Assembly: GCA_016213325.1 (NCBI GenBank) | Contig: JACRAY010000022.1 | Coordinates: 62,001 to 126,000 of the forward strand | DNA: 64,000 nucleotides | Reading direction: 5' to 3' | Source: Burkholderiales bacterium | GTDB lineage: Bacteria > Pseudomonadota > Gammaproteobacteria > Burkholderiales > Burkholderiaceae_C | In this document: in pieces, positions 1 to 10,948 of the stretch | Layout of the letters: each line of letters opens with the position of its first letter | Numbering within the stretch: position 1 is the first letter of the stretch | Notes under the pieces: model-generated | Databases searched by the model: none | What the model saw: the letters and a program-made list of their open reading frames with translations, nothing else | Told to the model about the DNA's origin: nothing | Made by a program: the position numbers and the translations under genes

Positions 1-655
1 CAAAGCGGCGACTGGGAATGCGCGCCTGCAGCTTCTGTCCGGCTTCGCTCGCCAGGAAGTCCCTGTTCAAGTCGGTCACCACGTAGCCGGGCAACAATGC
101 GTTGACGCGGATGCGATGCCGCGCAAGTTCGAGCGCCATCGCCTTGGTGGCCTGGACCACGCCAGCCTTCGAGATCGCGTACGGCGCAACGCCTCCTGCA
201 ACGCGCTCGCCGAGGATAGACGCCACATTGACGATGCTGCCACCGCGGTTCGCGGCGATCATTCGGCGCGCCGCCTCGCAAGCGACCAGCCAAGACCCCT
301 TCAGGTTGGTGTCCACGACACGATCGAAGTCTTCCTCGGTCTGCTGCAGCAGCGGCTTGGTCACGGTGACGCCTGCGTTATTCACGAGCACGTCCGCCGC
401 GCCCCACGAGGCAAGTTCATCGAAGCAACGCGATACGCTCGTTGCGCTCGTGACGTCCAGTACGAGCGGGCGCGCCTGACCTCCGCTCGCCTGGATCCTG
501 GCGACCAGCGGCTCGAGCATGTCGATGCGCCGGGCAGCGACAGCTATGCGAGCACCAGCCTGTGCGAGCACGACGGCGAAGTGCGCGCCGAGCCCGCCGG
601 AGGCCCCCGTCACCAGGGCGATCTTGCCTTCCAGGCTGATTAGCCCGGCGCTCAC
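1..655 (-). CDS. SDR family oxidoreductase (3' end truncated by window edge)
   Basis: Reverse-strand translation from GTG at 655: VSAGLISLEGKIALVTGASGGLGAHFAVVLAQAGARIAVAARR (Rossmann TGxxxGxG); start overlaps the stop of the upstream gene. Confidence 0.8.
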   Translation of the reverse strand, partial: MSAGLISLEGKIALVTGASGGLGAHFAVVLAQAGARIAVAARRIDMLEPLVARIQASGGQARPLVLDVTSATSVSRCFDELASWGAADVLVNNAGVTVTKPLLQQTEEDFDRVVDTNLKGSWLVACEAARRMIAANRGGSIVNVASILGERVAGGVAPYAISKAGVVQATKAMALELARHRIRVNALLPGYVVTDLNRDFLASEAGQKLQARIPSRRF

Positions 656-1836
656 GCGACGCCTCCAATGCGTTCCTGCGCGTTCTGCACGATCTTGCGC
701 GCGAGGCTCCAGCGGTGTACTTCACTGGGGCCGTCGTAGATCCGGAAAGCCCGCATGTCCATGAAGATCCGCATCACTGCGGACTCGGCGGTGACGCCGC
801 GGCCTCCGAGGATCTGCACGCAACGGTCGACGACACGCCACTGGGCTTCCGAGCAGACGACTTTCGCCCGGCTGGACTCGAAGTTGCACTTGTGCCCCTG
901 GTCGAGCATCCAAGCCGTGTGCCAGATGTGCAGGCGGGAGGTTTGCAGATCCATATCGTTGTCGGCCAGCATGAAACCAACGCCTTCGTGCTCGGCGAGC
1001 GGTTTCCCGAATGCCTGGCGTTGCGACGCGTACGCGACAGCCTCATCGTGAGCGCGGCGTGCCTGCCCCAGCCAACGCATGCAATGCGTCAAGCGTGCTC
1101 GCGCAAGCCGGATCTGCGCATACCGGAAGCCCTTGCCGATTTCCCCGAGGACGTCGGCGGCGGGAATGCGTACCTCCTTGAAGTCCAGCACGCCGTGTCC
1201 GCCGGCGAAGCAGCGGTCCATCGCATCCATGTTGCGCACGAGTTCGATGCCGGGCCGATTCATGTCGGTCAGGAACATGGTGGCGGATCCGTCCTCCATG
1301 CGTGCCATGACGATGCAGTAGTCGGCGCCTTCCGCTCCAGTGATGAACCATTTGCGACCATTGATGACGTAGTGGTCCCCGTCTCGCACGGCGCGGGTGG
1401 CCAGCATCGACGGGTCTGAGCCGGCACCGCCGTCTGGCTCGGTCATGGCGAAGCATGAGCGCAGGCGTCCGGCAACCTGGAGCCGCAGCCAACGCTCCTT
1501 TTGGTCGCGCGTGGCCACCGCCTCCATGAGGTGGATACTGCCTTCGTCGGGCGCATGGATGTTGAGCGCTGTGGGCCCGAGCCAGGAGTAGCCCGCCTCC
1601 TCGAAAACGGCTGCCTTGGCGACGTTGCTGAGGCCGAGCCCCCCCATTTCCACAGATGCATGCGGCGTGAGCAGGCCGGCGGCGCGGGCGCGGCCCACGA
1701 GTTCGGCTCGAAGTTCGGGGGTCGGGCCGTGGCCGGAATGGTCCTCACGGGTCTCGATCGGGATGATCTGCTCGGCAATGAAGCGCCGGGTGCGCTGCTG
1801 CAGTTCGGTGATTTCCGGTGAAAGCTGGAAGTCCAT
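652..1836 (-). CDS. acyl-CoA dehydrogenase family protein
   Basis: MDFQLSPEITELQQRTRRFIAEQIIP...CFAMTEPDGGAGSDPSML...QILGGRGVTAESAVMRIFMDMRAFRIYDGPSEVHR; internal ATG at 1836 preferred over 1893. Confidence 0.93.
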   Translation of the reverse strand: MDFQLSPEITELQQRTRRFIAEQIIPIETREDHSGHGPTPELRAELVGRARAAGLLTPHASVEMGGLGLSNVAKAAVFEEAGYSWLGPTALNIHAPDEGSIHLMEAVATRDQKERWLRLQVAGRLRSCFAMTEPDGGAGSDPSMLATRAVRDGDHYVINGRKWFITGAEGADYCIVMARMEDGSATMFLTDMNRPGIELVRNMDAMDRCFAGGHGVLDFKEVRIPAADVLGEIGKGFRYAQIRLARARLTHCMRWLGQARRAHDEAVAYASQRQAFGKPLAEHEGVGFMLADNDMDLQTSRLHIWHTAWMLDQGHKCNFESSRAKVVCSEAQWRVVDRCVQILGGRGVTAESAVMRIFMDMRAFRIYDGPSEVHRWSLARKIVQNAQERIGGVA

Positions 1837-2041
1837 GGATGCCTTTTCTATGATCGATCTAGAACAAGATTGTAGGATGATTTTGCCCTTCAAGTTATGG
1901 CACTTTCAAGCAAGGATGGCGCTTCGGTGCAATCGCCAACGTCGGCGTTCCGGGAGACTGAGGTCATAAATGACGCATCTCACGGAGACACAGCCTCGCT
2001 GGCCCCAACCGCCATCGGCCCACTGAGCAGGTCAAGACATC

Positions 2042-3802
2042 ATGTCCAATAGATCCATTGAATCGCAGCGCGGCCCGTTCGAGGTCACTCGGGAGGACGA
2101 TCTCGCGATGGCCACTCGCGATGGGACGGTCCTGCGGGCGGACGTCTACCGTCCCGCCGCTTCCGGGCCTCTTCCGGTGCTTTTCCGGCGGACTCCCTAC
2201 GGAAAGCGGCTCAACGATCTTGCCGCGGACTTCAGCGAGGCGCGCTACTTCGCCTCGCACGGCTATCTGGTTGTCGTACAGGACACCCGTGGACGGTTCA
2301 CGTCAGAGGGGGCTTGGTACCCTTTGATCTACGAGGCGCGCGACGGCTACGACGCCATCGAGTGGGCGGCTGCGCTGCCCGGTTCCAGCGGAGTGGTCGG
2401 CACATTCGGCCAGTCCTATGGAGCCATCGCCCAGTACCTCGCTGCCACCCAGCGACCGCCGCACCTGAAGACCTGCATCCCCGTCTCCGCGTACCAGCTG
2501 GCGTTCGAGAACTACTGGTACAACGGCGGCGCACTCGAACTGGGCTGGATGCTGAGCTACTTCGTGAACATGGCCGAAGCGGTTCTGAGGCAAGAGGGCG
2601 ACGAAAGCGCGATCGCCGATCTCGCGAAGCTCAAGGTCGACCCGAATCAGCGGTTCTCCCCGCTGACTGAAGAAACCCTGAGGCACCTGCCGATCACGGA
2701 TTGGGTCGACCGCCTCGGGCGAGGAGCGCCGTTCCTGCGGGACATCCTGTCGCACCCGACCGATGGCCCGTACTGGTGGGCGACGGACCTCAGCCGACAG
2801 TTGTTCAACATGAACGTTCCGATGCTGCACATCGGCTCCTGGTATGACATCGCTAACCGGGACACCCCGCTGTACTTCAAAGGGCTGCAGACAAGCGCAC
2901 TGGGCGAGTCTGCACGTGCCGGGCAAGCACTCCTCATGGGCCCGTGGGCGCACCAGTTGCCGTTCAACCAGCCGACATCTGGCGGAACCGGCGACATCGA
3001 CTTTGGCCCCGAAGCGGCGGTGTCGCTGCTCGACGTACAGCTGAAATGGTTCGATCACTACCTCAAGTTGGATGGCAGGGACCTGCCCCGCTCACCGGTT
3101 CGCATCTTTGTCATGGGTGAGAACCGGTGGCGCGACGAGCGCGAATGGCCGCTCGCCCGTACCGTGTTCACCCCCTATTACCTGCACAGCGGCGGTTCAG
3201 CCAACTCATTGCACGGTGACGGAAGTCTGTCCACGTTGCCGCCTGACGACCAGCCCTCCGACAATTTTCATTACAACCCGGACGACCCCGTGCCGAGCGC
3301 AGGCGGTCGAATCGTGGGCAGTGGGGTCGTTGATCAGAGAAAGAACCAGGCCCGCTCCGACGTGCTGGTGTACACCGGACCAGAACTCACCCAGGACCTG
3401 GAGATCACCGGCCCTGTCACGGTCTACCTGCACGCCGCGACCACAGCTCCGGACACCGACTTCGTCGCGGTGCTCTCCGACGTCCGACCCGACGGTTACG
3501 CCCAGAACCTCGCCGAAGGCATTGTGCGCGGCCGCTTCCGCGAGTCCTACGACAACCCGACCCTCCTGCACCCTGGCACCCCATACCTGTTCCGGATCCA
3601 GTTGTGGAACATCAGCCACGTGCTGCGGGTAGGCCACTGGCTCCGCTTGCACATCACCTCGAGTGACTTTCCCCGCTGGGACCGCAATGCCGGCACCGGC
3701 GCCCCAACCGGAACCGACACGGCCACCCATCCCGCGGACCAGACTGTGCTGCACGACCGCGCGCACCCGTCCCACGTCTTGCTCCCGGTCATCCCGCGAT
3801 GA
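2042..3802 (+). CDS. CocE/NonD family hydrolase (X-Pro dipeptidyl-peptidase-like esterase)
   Basis: RRTPYGKR..., GTFGQSYGAIAQYLAA nucleophile elbow, MGPWAHQ, C-terminal jelly-roll-type ending. Confidence 0.9.
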   Translation: MSNRSIESQRGPFEVTREDDLAMATRDGTVLRADVYRPAASGPLPVLFRRTPYGKRLNDLAADFSEARYFASHGYLVVVQDTRGRFTSEGAWYPLIYEARDGYDAIEWAAALPGSSGVVGTFGQSYGAIAQYLAATQRPPHLKTCIPVSAYQLAFENYWYNGGALELGWMLSYFVNMAEAVLRQEGDESAIADLAKLKVDPNQRFSPLTEETLRHLPITDWVDRLGRGAPFLRDILSHPTDGPYWWATDLSRQLFNMNVPMLHIGSWYDIANRDTPLYFKGLQTSALGESARAGQALLMGPWAHQLPFNQPTSGGTGDIDFGPEAAVSLLDVQLKWFDHYLKLDGRDLPRSPVRIFVMGENRWRDEREWPLARTVFTPYYLHSGGSANSLHGDGSLSTLPPDDQPSDNFHYNPDDPVPSAGGRIVGSGVVDQRKNQARSDVLVYTGPELTQDLEITGPVTVYLHAATTAPDTDFVAVLSDVRPDGYAQNLAEGIVRGRFRESYDNPTLLHPGTPYLFRIQLWNISHVLRVGHWLRLHITSSDFPRWDRNAGTGAPTGTDTATHPADQTVLHDRAHPSHVLLPVIPR

Positions 3803-3827
3803 CCAACCAATGACGAATGGAGAAAGA

Positions 3828-5414
3828 ATGAATTCAGATCCCAGGTCACTGTCTTTCGAGCCCCTAAGCCCACTCTCGTTCCTCGACCGCGCGGCAGCAG
3901 TGCATGGGTCCCGCATCGCAGTGGTCGATGGCGATCGCCGATGGACCTATGCGGAGTTTCGTGACCGGTGCCGCCGCCTGGCGGGCGCGCTCGCCCCGCT
4001 GGCCGAGGGACGCCCGGTCGCGATCCTCGCCCCCAACACACACGTCATGCTCGAAGCGGCCCATGGCGTGCCGTGGGCGGGTGCACCACTGGTGACGATC
4101 AACACCCGCCTGTCCGCAGACGAGGTCATCTACATCCTCGAGCACTCCGAAAGCGCGGTGCTGTTGCACGATCCGCAGCTCGACGAACTGGTTACCACCG
4201 TGGTCGACCGCATGGCACAACCACCCCGGCTCGTGCGGGCCGGGCCCGGCGACGGTGGTTCCTACGAAAACCTGCTCGCCGAAGCGACACCGATGGGCAT
4301 CGCACCAGCCGACGAACGCTCGCTCTTATCCATCAACTACACCTCCGGGACGACCGGACGCCCCAAAGGCGTCATGTACCACCATCGCGGCGCCTACCTT
4401 CAGGCGCTGGCCATGGTCGCCCACACCGGCTTGACGGCGTCCTCGGCCTACCTGTGGACGGTTCCGATGTTTCACTGCAACGGGTGGACTTTCCCATGGG
4501 CGGTGACCGCCGCGGGCGCAAAGCACGTCTGCTTGCCCAAGGTCGACGCCGCGGTGGCCTGGCGACTCATCAGAGAGGATGCCGTGACACACCTGTGCGG
4601 CGCCCCCGCGGTGTTGTCCATGCTTGTGAACGCGCCTGAGGCGCCCGACCGCCACGCGGGTAGTGATGTCATCCGGTTCGTGATCGGCGGAGCGCCCGCG
4701 AGCCCATCCCTGCTGGCAGCCGCCGACAACATGGGTATCGACGTCACCCAAGTCTACGGACTGACCGAGACCTACGGGCCGGCCATGCTCTGCGACTGGC
4801 ATCCGGAGTGGAGCAAACTGCCTACCGAGGACCGATCCCGCCTTCGAGCCCGGCAGGGCGTGGCGAACTTTGTCGGGCTGACAGCGCGGGTGGTTGGGAC
4901 CGACGGGCGAGACGTCCCGGCGGATGGCGCGACCATGGGGGAGATCCTGCTGCGCGGGAACAATCTGATGCTGGGCTACTTCAAGGATGAAGCGGCCACC
5001 ATCGCCGCTGCGCCGGACGGGTGGTTCCGTTCCGGCGACCTCGGAGTTCTGCACCCCGACGGCTACCTTGAGCTGCGCGACCGGAGCAAGGACGTGATCA
5101 TCTCGGGTGGCGAGAACATCACGTCAATCGAGGTGGAACAGGCCATCGCGAGTCACCCCGCCGTTCTCGAAGTCGCCGTGGTGGGAGCCCCTGATGACCG
5201 CTGGGGCGAAGTGCCGGTGGCGTTCGTCGTCCTGCGTCCAGCCGCAAAGGCCAGTGAGCAGGACATCGTCGACCACGTCAGGTCGCGGCTCGCGCGGTTC
5301 AAGGTGCCCAAGCGAGTGGTGTTCGGCGAACTACCGCGGACGTCCACCGGGAAGATCCAGAAACACGTCCTCCGTGAGCGCGAGTGGGCCGGACGTGCCC
5401 GCCGGATCGCTTGA
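3828..5414 (+). CDS. AMP-dependent acyl-CoA synthetase/ligase
   Basis: NYTSGTTGRPKGVMYHHRG, YGLTETYGP, GWFRSGDLGVLHPDGYLELRDRSKDVIISGGENI, PRTSTGKIQK; GGAGAAAG RBS before ATG 3828. Confidence 0.93.
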   Translation: MNSDPRSLSFEPLSPLSFLDRAAAVHGSRIAVVDGDRRWTYAEFRDRCRRLAGALAPLAEGRPVAILAPNTHVMLEAAHGVPWAGAPLVTINTRLSADEVIYILEHSESAVLLHDPQLDELVTTVVDRMAQPPRLVRAGPGDGGSYENLLAEATPMGIAPADERSLLSINYTSGTTGRPKGVMYHHRGAYLQALAMVAHTGLTASSAYLWTVPMFHCNGWTFPWAVTAAGAKHVCLPKVDAAVAWRLIREDAVTHLCGAPAVLSMLVNAPEAPDRHAGSDVIRFVIGGAPASPSLLAAADNMGIDVTQVYGLTETYGPAMLCDWHPEWSKLPTEDRSRLRARQGVANFVGLTARVVGTDGRDVPADGATMGEILLRGNNLMLGYFKDEAATIAAAPDGWFRSGDLGVLHPDGYLELRDRSKDVIISGGENITSIEVEQAIASHPAVLEVAVVGAPDDRWGEVPVAFVVLRPAAKASEQDIVDHVRSRLARFKVPKRVVFGELPRTSTGKIQKHVLREREWAGRARRIA

Positions 5415-5453
5415 CCGACCAGCGCTTTTTCTTTTCCCACCAGAGGAGTATCC

Positions 5454-6242
5454 ATGCCACATCTGAGAGTCCAGATCGAACGCCAAGTCGCGACCATTGT
5501 CCTGGACAATCCGCCGCAGAATCGCATCGGTGACCAGATGGTCGAGGAGCTCGCCGCAGCGATAGAGGCCATCGGGCGAAGCGACGCGCGCGCAGTCCTC
5601 ATCCGCGCCGAAGGAGACAACTTCAGCTTCGGCGGCGACATCATGCCCTGGCCGGACGACGACATGCACGCACTGCGTGCGCGCTTCGAGCGCTTCATGT
5701 CGGTGTTCAACCTATTCGAGCGTCTGCCACTGCCGGTTGTCGCCGCGGTTCGGGGCTTGTGCTTCGGCGGTGCCCTGGAACTGGCCCTGCGCGCCGACGT
5801 GATCTTCGCCTCCGAAACGGCGGCCTTCGGTCATCCGGAGCAAACGCTGGGCATCGTCACCTTGCTCGGCGGCGTCTATCGGGCCGCTGAACGTTCGGGT
5901 CGTTCCCGCGCAGCCGAATGGGCATTGACGTCCGAGAAAGTGCCGGCGGCCACGATGGAACGCTTCGGCATCGTGAATCGCGTCGTCGCCGACGCAGACT
6001 TGATCAGCGAAGCGACGGCGTTTGCCGAAAAGATCGCTCGGGGCCCCACGCGCGCGCATGCAGCCCACAAGGCCTTGCTGCGCATCTGGGCAGTGGGTGG
6101 TGTGGCTGCCGCCGACGAAGCGATGTTCGACATCGCCATGCCGCTGTTCGAGACGGAAGACGTCAAGGCGGGGCTGGCGTCAGCGGTCAAGGCATTGAAA
6201 GCCGGCCAGCCTCGACCGGTTCTGGACTTCAAGGGGCGTTGA
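5454..6242 (+). CDS. enoyl-CoA hydratase/isomerase family protein
   Basis: Crotonase fold: VLIRAEGDNFSFGGDI..., RGLCFGGALELALRADVIFASETAAFGHPE. Confidence 0.9.
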   Translation: MPHLRVQIERQVATIVLDNPPQNRIGDQMVEELAAAIEAIGRSDARAVLIRAEGDNFSFGGDIMPWPDDDMHALRARFERFMSVFNLFERLPLPVVAAVRGLCFGGALELALRADVIFASETAAFGHPEQTLGIVTLLGGVYRAAERSGRSRAAEWALTSEKVPAATMERFGIVNRVVADADLISEATAFAEKIARGPTRAHAAHKALLRIWAVGGVAAADEAMFDIAMPLFETEDVKAGLASAVKALKAGQPRPVLDFKGR

Positions 6243-6365
6243 GGCACGGGACGGCGCGACACGTCAAAAACCGCGGCCACGGGCCATTGAGGCTCGGCTC
6301 ACGGGCTTCCAGTCCAACTCATTCACAAGATTTCGCCGGTTTGACCGGCCCACACGGAGACAAAC

Positions 6366-7355
6366 ATGAAAACTCTGACTCGCAGACTCTTTGACGCCGC
6401 TCTTGTCGTGGTCGCGCTTTGCGGCGCCGCCGCCGCCACCGCGCAGCCTTATCCGAACAAGCCCATCGTGATCAAGGTCGCCTACCCGCCCGGGTTCGGG
6501 GTCGACACAGTGCTGCGGGCATCCGCACCCATGACGCAGCGTGCGCTTGGACAGACCCTCGTGATCGACAACATGCCTGGTGCCAGTGGCTCCATCGCGG
6601 CAATGAACGTGTTGAACGCGGCGCCCGACGGATACACGTTGCTCGCAATCACCGGTCCGGATTTGCTGATGGCGCCGCTCACGATCGCTTCGGCCAAGTA
6701 CAGGTTCGACGGCTTCAAGCTCATCGGTCCGTTCGGGATCGCGGACATGGTCCTCGTCACTCACCCCGACCGCCCGTTCAACAACCTCAGCGCGCTCCTC
6801 GAGCAGATGCAAAAGCCGGGCGCGAAGGAGTTGTCCATTGCGCACTGGGGGCAGGGCACTGCTCCTCATCTTGCGGCCGCTGAATTTCAGGCGCGGGCCG
6901 GCATCAAGTTGCTGGAGGTGCCTTACAAAGGCGCCACTCCCATTGCCACGGCCGTCGGCGGTGGCGAGGTGGACCTCGCGTTTCTTCCTCTTGCGGGGCC
7001 GCTGCTGGGAATGATTCAGACCGGACGGCTCAAGGCGATCGGCATCGCCAGCGCCAAGCGACATTCGCTCCTGCCGGACCTCGCCACGCTGAGCGAAAAC
7101 GCTCGATTCAAGAAATTCGAGTTCGGCCTCTGGGGCGGCTTGTTCGCACCCGCACGCACACCCGATGCCGTCGTCGCGCGCCTCGGCAAGGTCTTCCAGG
7201 AGTGGAATGACAGTCCGGAATACCTCGCGCTCGCGACGGCGCAGGGCTTGCGCAAGCTGGACTCCATGACGCCGCAGCAGGCAGCGGCCTTCTTGCGGGC
7301 AGAGAACGAGAAGTTCAACAACATCGCCAAGACCCTCAATCTGGTGGCGCAATAG
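6366..7355 (+). CDS. Bug/TctC-family tripartite tricarboxylate transporter substrate-binding protein
   Basis: Signal peptide; YPNKPIVIKVAYPPGFGVD..., APDGYTLL, VPYKGATPIATAVGGGEVDLAF. Confidence 0.92.
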   Translation: MKTLTRRLFDAALVVVALCGAAAATAQPYPNKPIVIKVAYPPGFGVDTVLRASAPMTQRALGQTLVIDNMPGASGSIAAMNVLNAAPDGYTLLAITGPDLLMAPLTIASAKYRFDGFKLIGPFGIADMVLVTHPDRPFNNLSALLEQMQKPGAKELSIAHWGQGTAPHLAAAEFQARAGIKLLEVPYKGATPIATAVGGGEVDLAFLPLAGPLLGMIQTGRLKAIGIASAKRHSLLPDLATLSENARFKKFEFGLWGGLFAPARTPDAVVARLGKVFQEWNDSPEYLALATAQGLRKLDSMTPQQAAAFLRAENEKFNNIAKTLNLVAQ

Positions 7356-7376
7356 GCCGCCGCGGAAAAGGTTCCT

Positions 7377-8033
7377 ATGACAGTTCGAGACTTTCACTAC
7401 TACGAGCCCGCCAAGGGCCACGGGTTGAGCCACAACCCGCTCAATTCGCTGGTCGCCCCGCGCCCCATCGGCTGGATCTCGTCGCGCGACGCGCAGGGGC
7501 GCATCAATCTCGCGCCCTACAGTTTCTTCAACGCGTTCAACTACGACCCACCGATCATCGGATTTTCCTCGATCGCCTGGAAAGACAGCGTCCAGAACGC
7601 GTCGGAAACGCGCGAGTTCACCTGGAACCTGGTCACCCGCGAGCTGGGTGACAAGATGAACCAGACCTCGGCTCCGCTGCCGCACGGCGAGGACGAATTT
7701 CCGTTCGCCGGCCTCACGGCCGTGCCCGGTCGCATGGTCAACGTTCCGCGGGTAGGCGAAAGCCGCGCGGCCATGGAATGCAAGGTGATCGACATCGTGC
7801 AGTTCCGAAACACGGCAGGCGAGAAGGTCAGTGGCTGGCTCGTGTTGGGCGAGGTGGTGGCCGTGTACATCGACAAGACACTCCTGAAGGATGGCATCTA
7901 TCAGACAGCGGAGGCCTATCCGATCATGCGGGCCGGCGGACTGAACGACTATGTCCAGGTTTCGCCTGACAACGTCTTTCAGATCGCGCGGCTCGAGAGC
8001 CTGCTCGCCGACACCTTGCGCGCTCACAGATAG
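7377..8033 (+). CDS. flavin reductase family protein
   Basis: NPLNSLVAPRPIGWISSRDAQGRINLAPYSFFNAFNYDPPIIGFSS, typical DIM6/NTAB flavin reductase-like domain. Confidence 0.88.
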   Translation: MTVRDFHYYEPAKGHGLSHNPLNSLVAPRPIGWISSRDAQGRINLAPYSFFNAFNYDPPIIGFSSIAWKDSVQNASETREFTWNLVTRELGDKMNQTSAPLPHGEDEFPFAGLTAVPGRMVNVPRVGESRAAMECKVIDIVQFRNTAGEKVSGWLVLGEVVAVYIDKTLLKDGIYQTAEAYPIMRAGGLNDYVQVSPDNVFQIARLESLLADTLRAHR

Positions 8034-8082
8034 GCACTTCATCGCCCCATTCAACCTGAACGACACAACCGAGGACACGCTC

Positions 8083-8496
8083 ATGCCAACATTTCACGCC
8101 CACCTTCCGGCTCAAAAATTCTCCAGCGACGAGAAGCGGGCCCTGGCGGATGCCTTGAATCTCGCTCTTCATGAAGCCATGAATACGCCTATGGATGACC
8201 GTTTCGTCATCATCAGCGAGCACAAGGACGATGAATTCTTCATCCATCCGACCTTTCCTGGCATGGCGAGATCCGACAAGCGCATGGTCGTCACGGTGAC
8301 GTTCGGTACGAGCAGGACGGTGGAGCAGAAACGCAAGCTCGCGGAGTTGGTCACCCGATACGCAGTAGAAAAGGTCGGCGTCAGCCAGGACGATATCAGC
8401 CTGATGATGTATGCCATTCCCCTGGAGAACATGAGCTTCGGCGGCGGAAAGCTGGTCTCTGACATCGACCTCTCCATGCCTTGGGTGAACAAGTAA
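8083..8496 (+). CDS. tautomerase family protein
   Basis: MPTFHAHLPAQKFSSDEKRALADALN: Pro directly after start Met, tautomerase-like size. Confidence 0.7.
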   Translation: MPTFHAHLPAQKFSSDEKRALADALNLALHEAMNTPMDDRFVIISEHKDDEFFIHPTFPGMARSDKRMVVTVTFGTSRTVEQKRKLAELVTRYAVEKVGVSQDDISLMMYAIPLENMSFGGGKLVSDIDLSMPWVNK

Positions 8497-8532
8497 GAAG
8501 GATGAAGCTGCGTCTTAACGGAAGGAGTTCAG

Positions 8533-9297
8533 ATGCCTCATCCATTCCCCGATTTTTGCCTTACTGGCCAGGTCACCGTCGTTACGGGTGGCGGTAGCGG
8601 TATCGGCCGGGCCCTGGCACACACGTTTGCCGACGCAGGTGCCCGGGTCGTTGTGCTCGATACAAACGGCGCGGCGGCAGAACAGGTGGCCAACGAGATA
8701 GGCTCAATGGCACAACATGCGGTTGCGGACGTGTCCAAGGAAGACGCGATCGAACGCGTCATGAAAAACGTCGCCCGCCAACACGGTCGAATCGACGTGC
8801 TATTCAACAACGCTGGTGTCAATCGGCGCAACACCTCGTTTGATTTGACGATCGCGGATTGGAATGCGGTTGTAGCGGTAAACATGACCGGCATGTTCCT
8901 TTGCGCCAGGGCAGCTGCCCGGCACATGCGCGATGGCGGCGGCGGGCGCATCGTCAACACGGCATCGATACTCGGTATTTCCGGTGGTTGGTATCCCAAT
9001 ATTGTCTACCAGGCTACCAAGGGCGCCGTGGTCAACATGACCCGTTCGTGGGCTGTCGAATGGGCGCCCTACAACATCCGCGTCAACGCTGTGGCGCCGA
9101 GCATCATTCGCACTCCAATGACCGAAGCGCTGACAAGTTAACCGGATCTCGTTGCGAAATTCGAAGCGCTGACGCCGCTGGGAAGACTCTGTGAACCCGC
9201 GGACATGACCGGGCCAGTGTTGTTTCTTGCTACTGCCGCATCAAGCATGGTTACCGGCCATGTCCTTTCCGTCGATGGCGGCGTGTTGGCGCAATAG
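8533..9297 (+). pseudogene. SDR family oxidoreductase interrupted by in-frame TAA at 9139-9141
   Basis: 202-aa ORF ends ...RTPMTEALTS*, same frame continues PDLVAKFEALTPLGRLCEPADMTGPVLFLATAASSMVTGHVLSVDGGVLAQ* to 9297, the canonical SDR C-terminus. Confidence 0.85.
9030..9064 (+). repeat. 35-bp direct repeat, copy 1 (inside interrupted SDR)
   Basis: ggtcaacatgacccgttcgtggg(c)tgtcgaatggg; one mismatch to 17026-17060. Confidence 0.9.
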
Positions 9298-9329
9298 CAG
9301 TTGAACACTGAAAACTTGGAGAAAACACT

Positions 9330-10097
9330 ATGAATTACAAGGGGTTTGACCTTGCAGGAAGAGTCGCAGTAGTGACCGGTTCAACTTCCGGAATGGGGCT
9401 GGCCATTGCTCGTGGCTTGGCCCAATGCGGTGCGCAAGTCGTTGTATCCAGCCATATCCAGTCGGACACCGATGCGGCAGCCTCATTGTTGGCAAGCGAG
9501 GGTTTCGATGTCAAAGGCATCCGCTGCGACATCACCAATATTGCCGGCGTGAATCGCTTTGCCGAAGAATCCAAAAGCGCTTTTGGTCGCGTCGATATTG
9601 TCGTTTGCCACGCGGCCGGCCCGGTCCCGGTCGGGCCGATTGCCGACACCGACATTGATCAGCTGGACGCTTTGCTCCTGACAACAGTGCGAAACAACCT
9701 GGTGTTGATCCGTCATTTCTTGCCGGAGATGGCCGAACGCCGCTACGGGAGCGTTCTCATGACGTCCAGTATTGCATCGGAACGCGCCAGTCCGGCCCTC
9801 GGCGCCTATGGTGCCGCCAAAGCTGCGATGAACGGCGTGGTACGCACCATCGCGGCGGAATGGGGGCAATGGAACGTTCGCGCCAACGCCTTGGCTCCGT
9901 CGATGGTGCGCACGGCGTTCTCGCAAATCATGTTGAACACCCCAGAAGCCGAAAAAGCGATGGCCGCAAAGTCGCCCTCCAACCGAATCGCCGAACCAGA
10001 CGACATCGTCGGCGCCGCGATTTTGCTTGCGTCGCCAGCCGGATCGTACATATCCGGCCAAACCCTGCTCATCGACGGCGGTCGTTCAATCATTTAA
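9330..10097 (+). CDS. SDR family oxidoreductase
   Basis: GRVAVVTGSTSGMGLAIARGLA..., SSIASERASPALGAYGAAKAAM, GQTLLIDGGRSII. Confidence 0.92.
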   Translation: MNYKGFDLAGRVAVVTGSTSGMGLAIARGLAQCGAQVVVSSHIQSDTDAAASLLASEGFDVKGIRCDITNIAGVNRFAEESKSAFGRVDIVVCHAAGPVPVGPIADTDIDQLDALLLTTVRNNLVLIRHFLPEMAERRYGSVLMTSSIASERASPALGAYGAAKAAMNGVVRTIAAEWGQWNVRANALAPSMVRTAFSQIMLNTPEAEKAMAAKSPSNRIAEPDDIVGAAILLASPAGSYISGQTLLIDGGRSII

Positions 10098-10162
10098 CCC
10101 GTACGACGGCGCGATTCGAACGACATCGTGGCCTGCTCGACAAACCCCGGTAACCCCTCCTG

Positions 10163-10940
<778 letters not shown>

Positions 10941-10948
<8 letters not shown>

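Noticed and set aside
6264-8084. 606-aa minus-strand ORF opposite Bug SBP and flavin reductase
   Set aside because: Antisense open frame of high-GC coding DNA; no recognisable domain and spans two well-supported genes.
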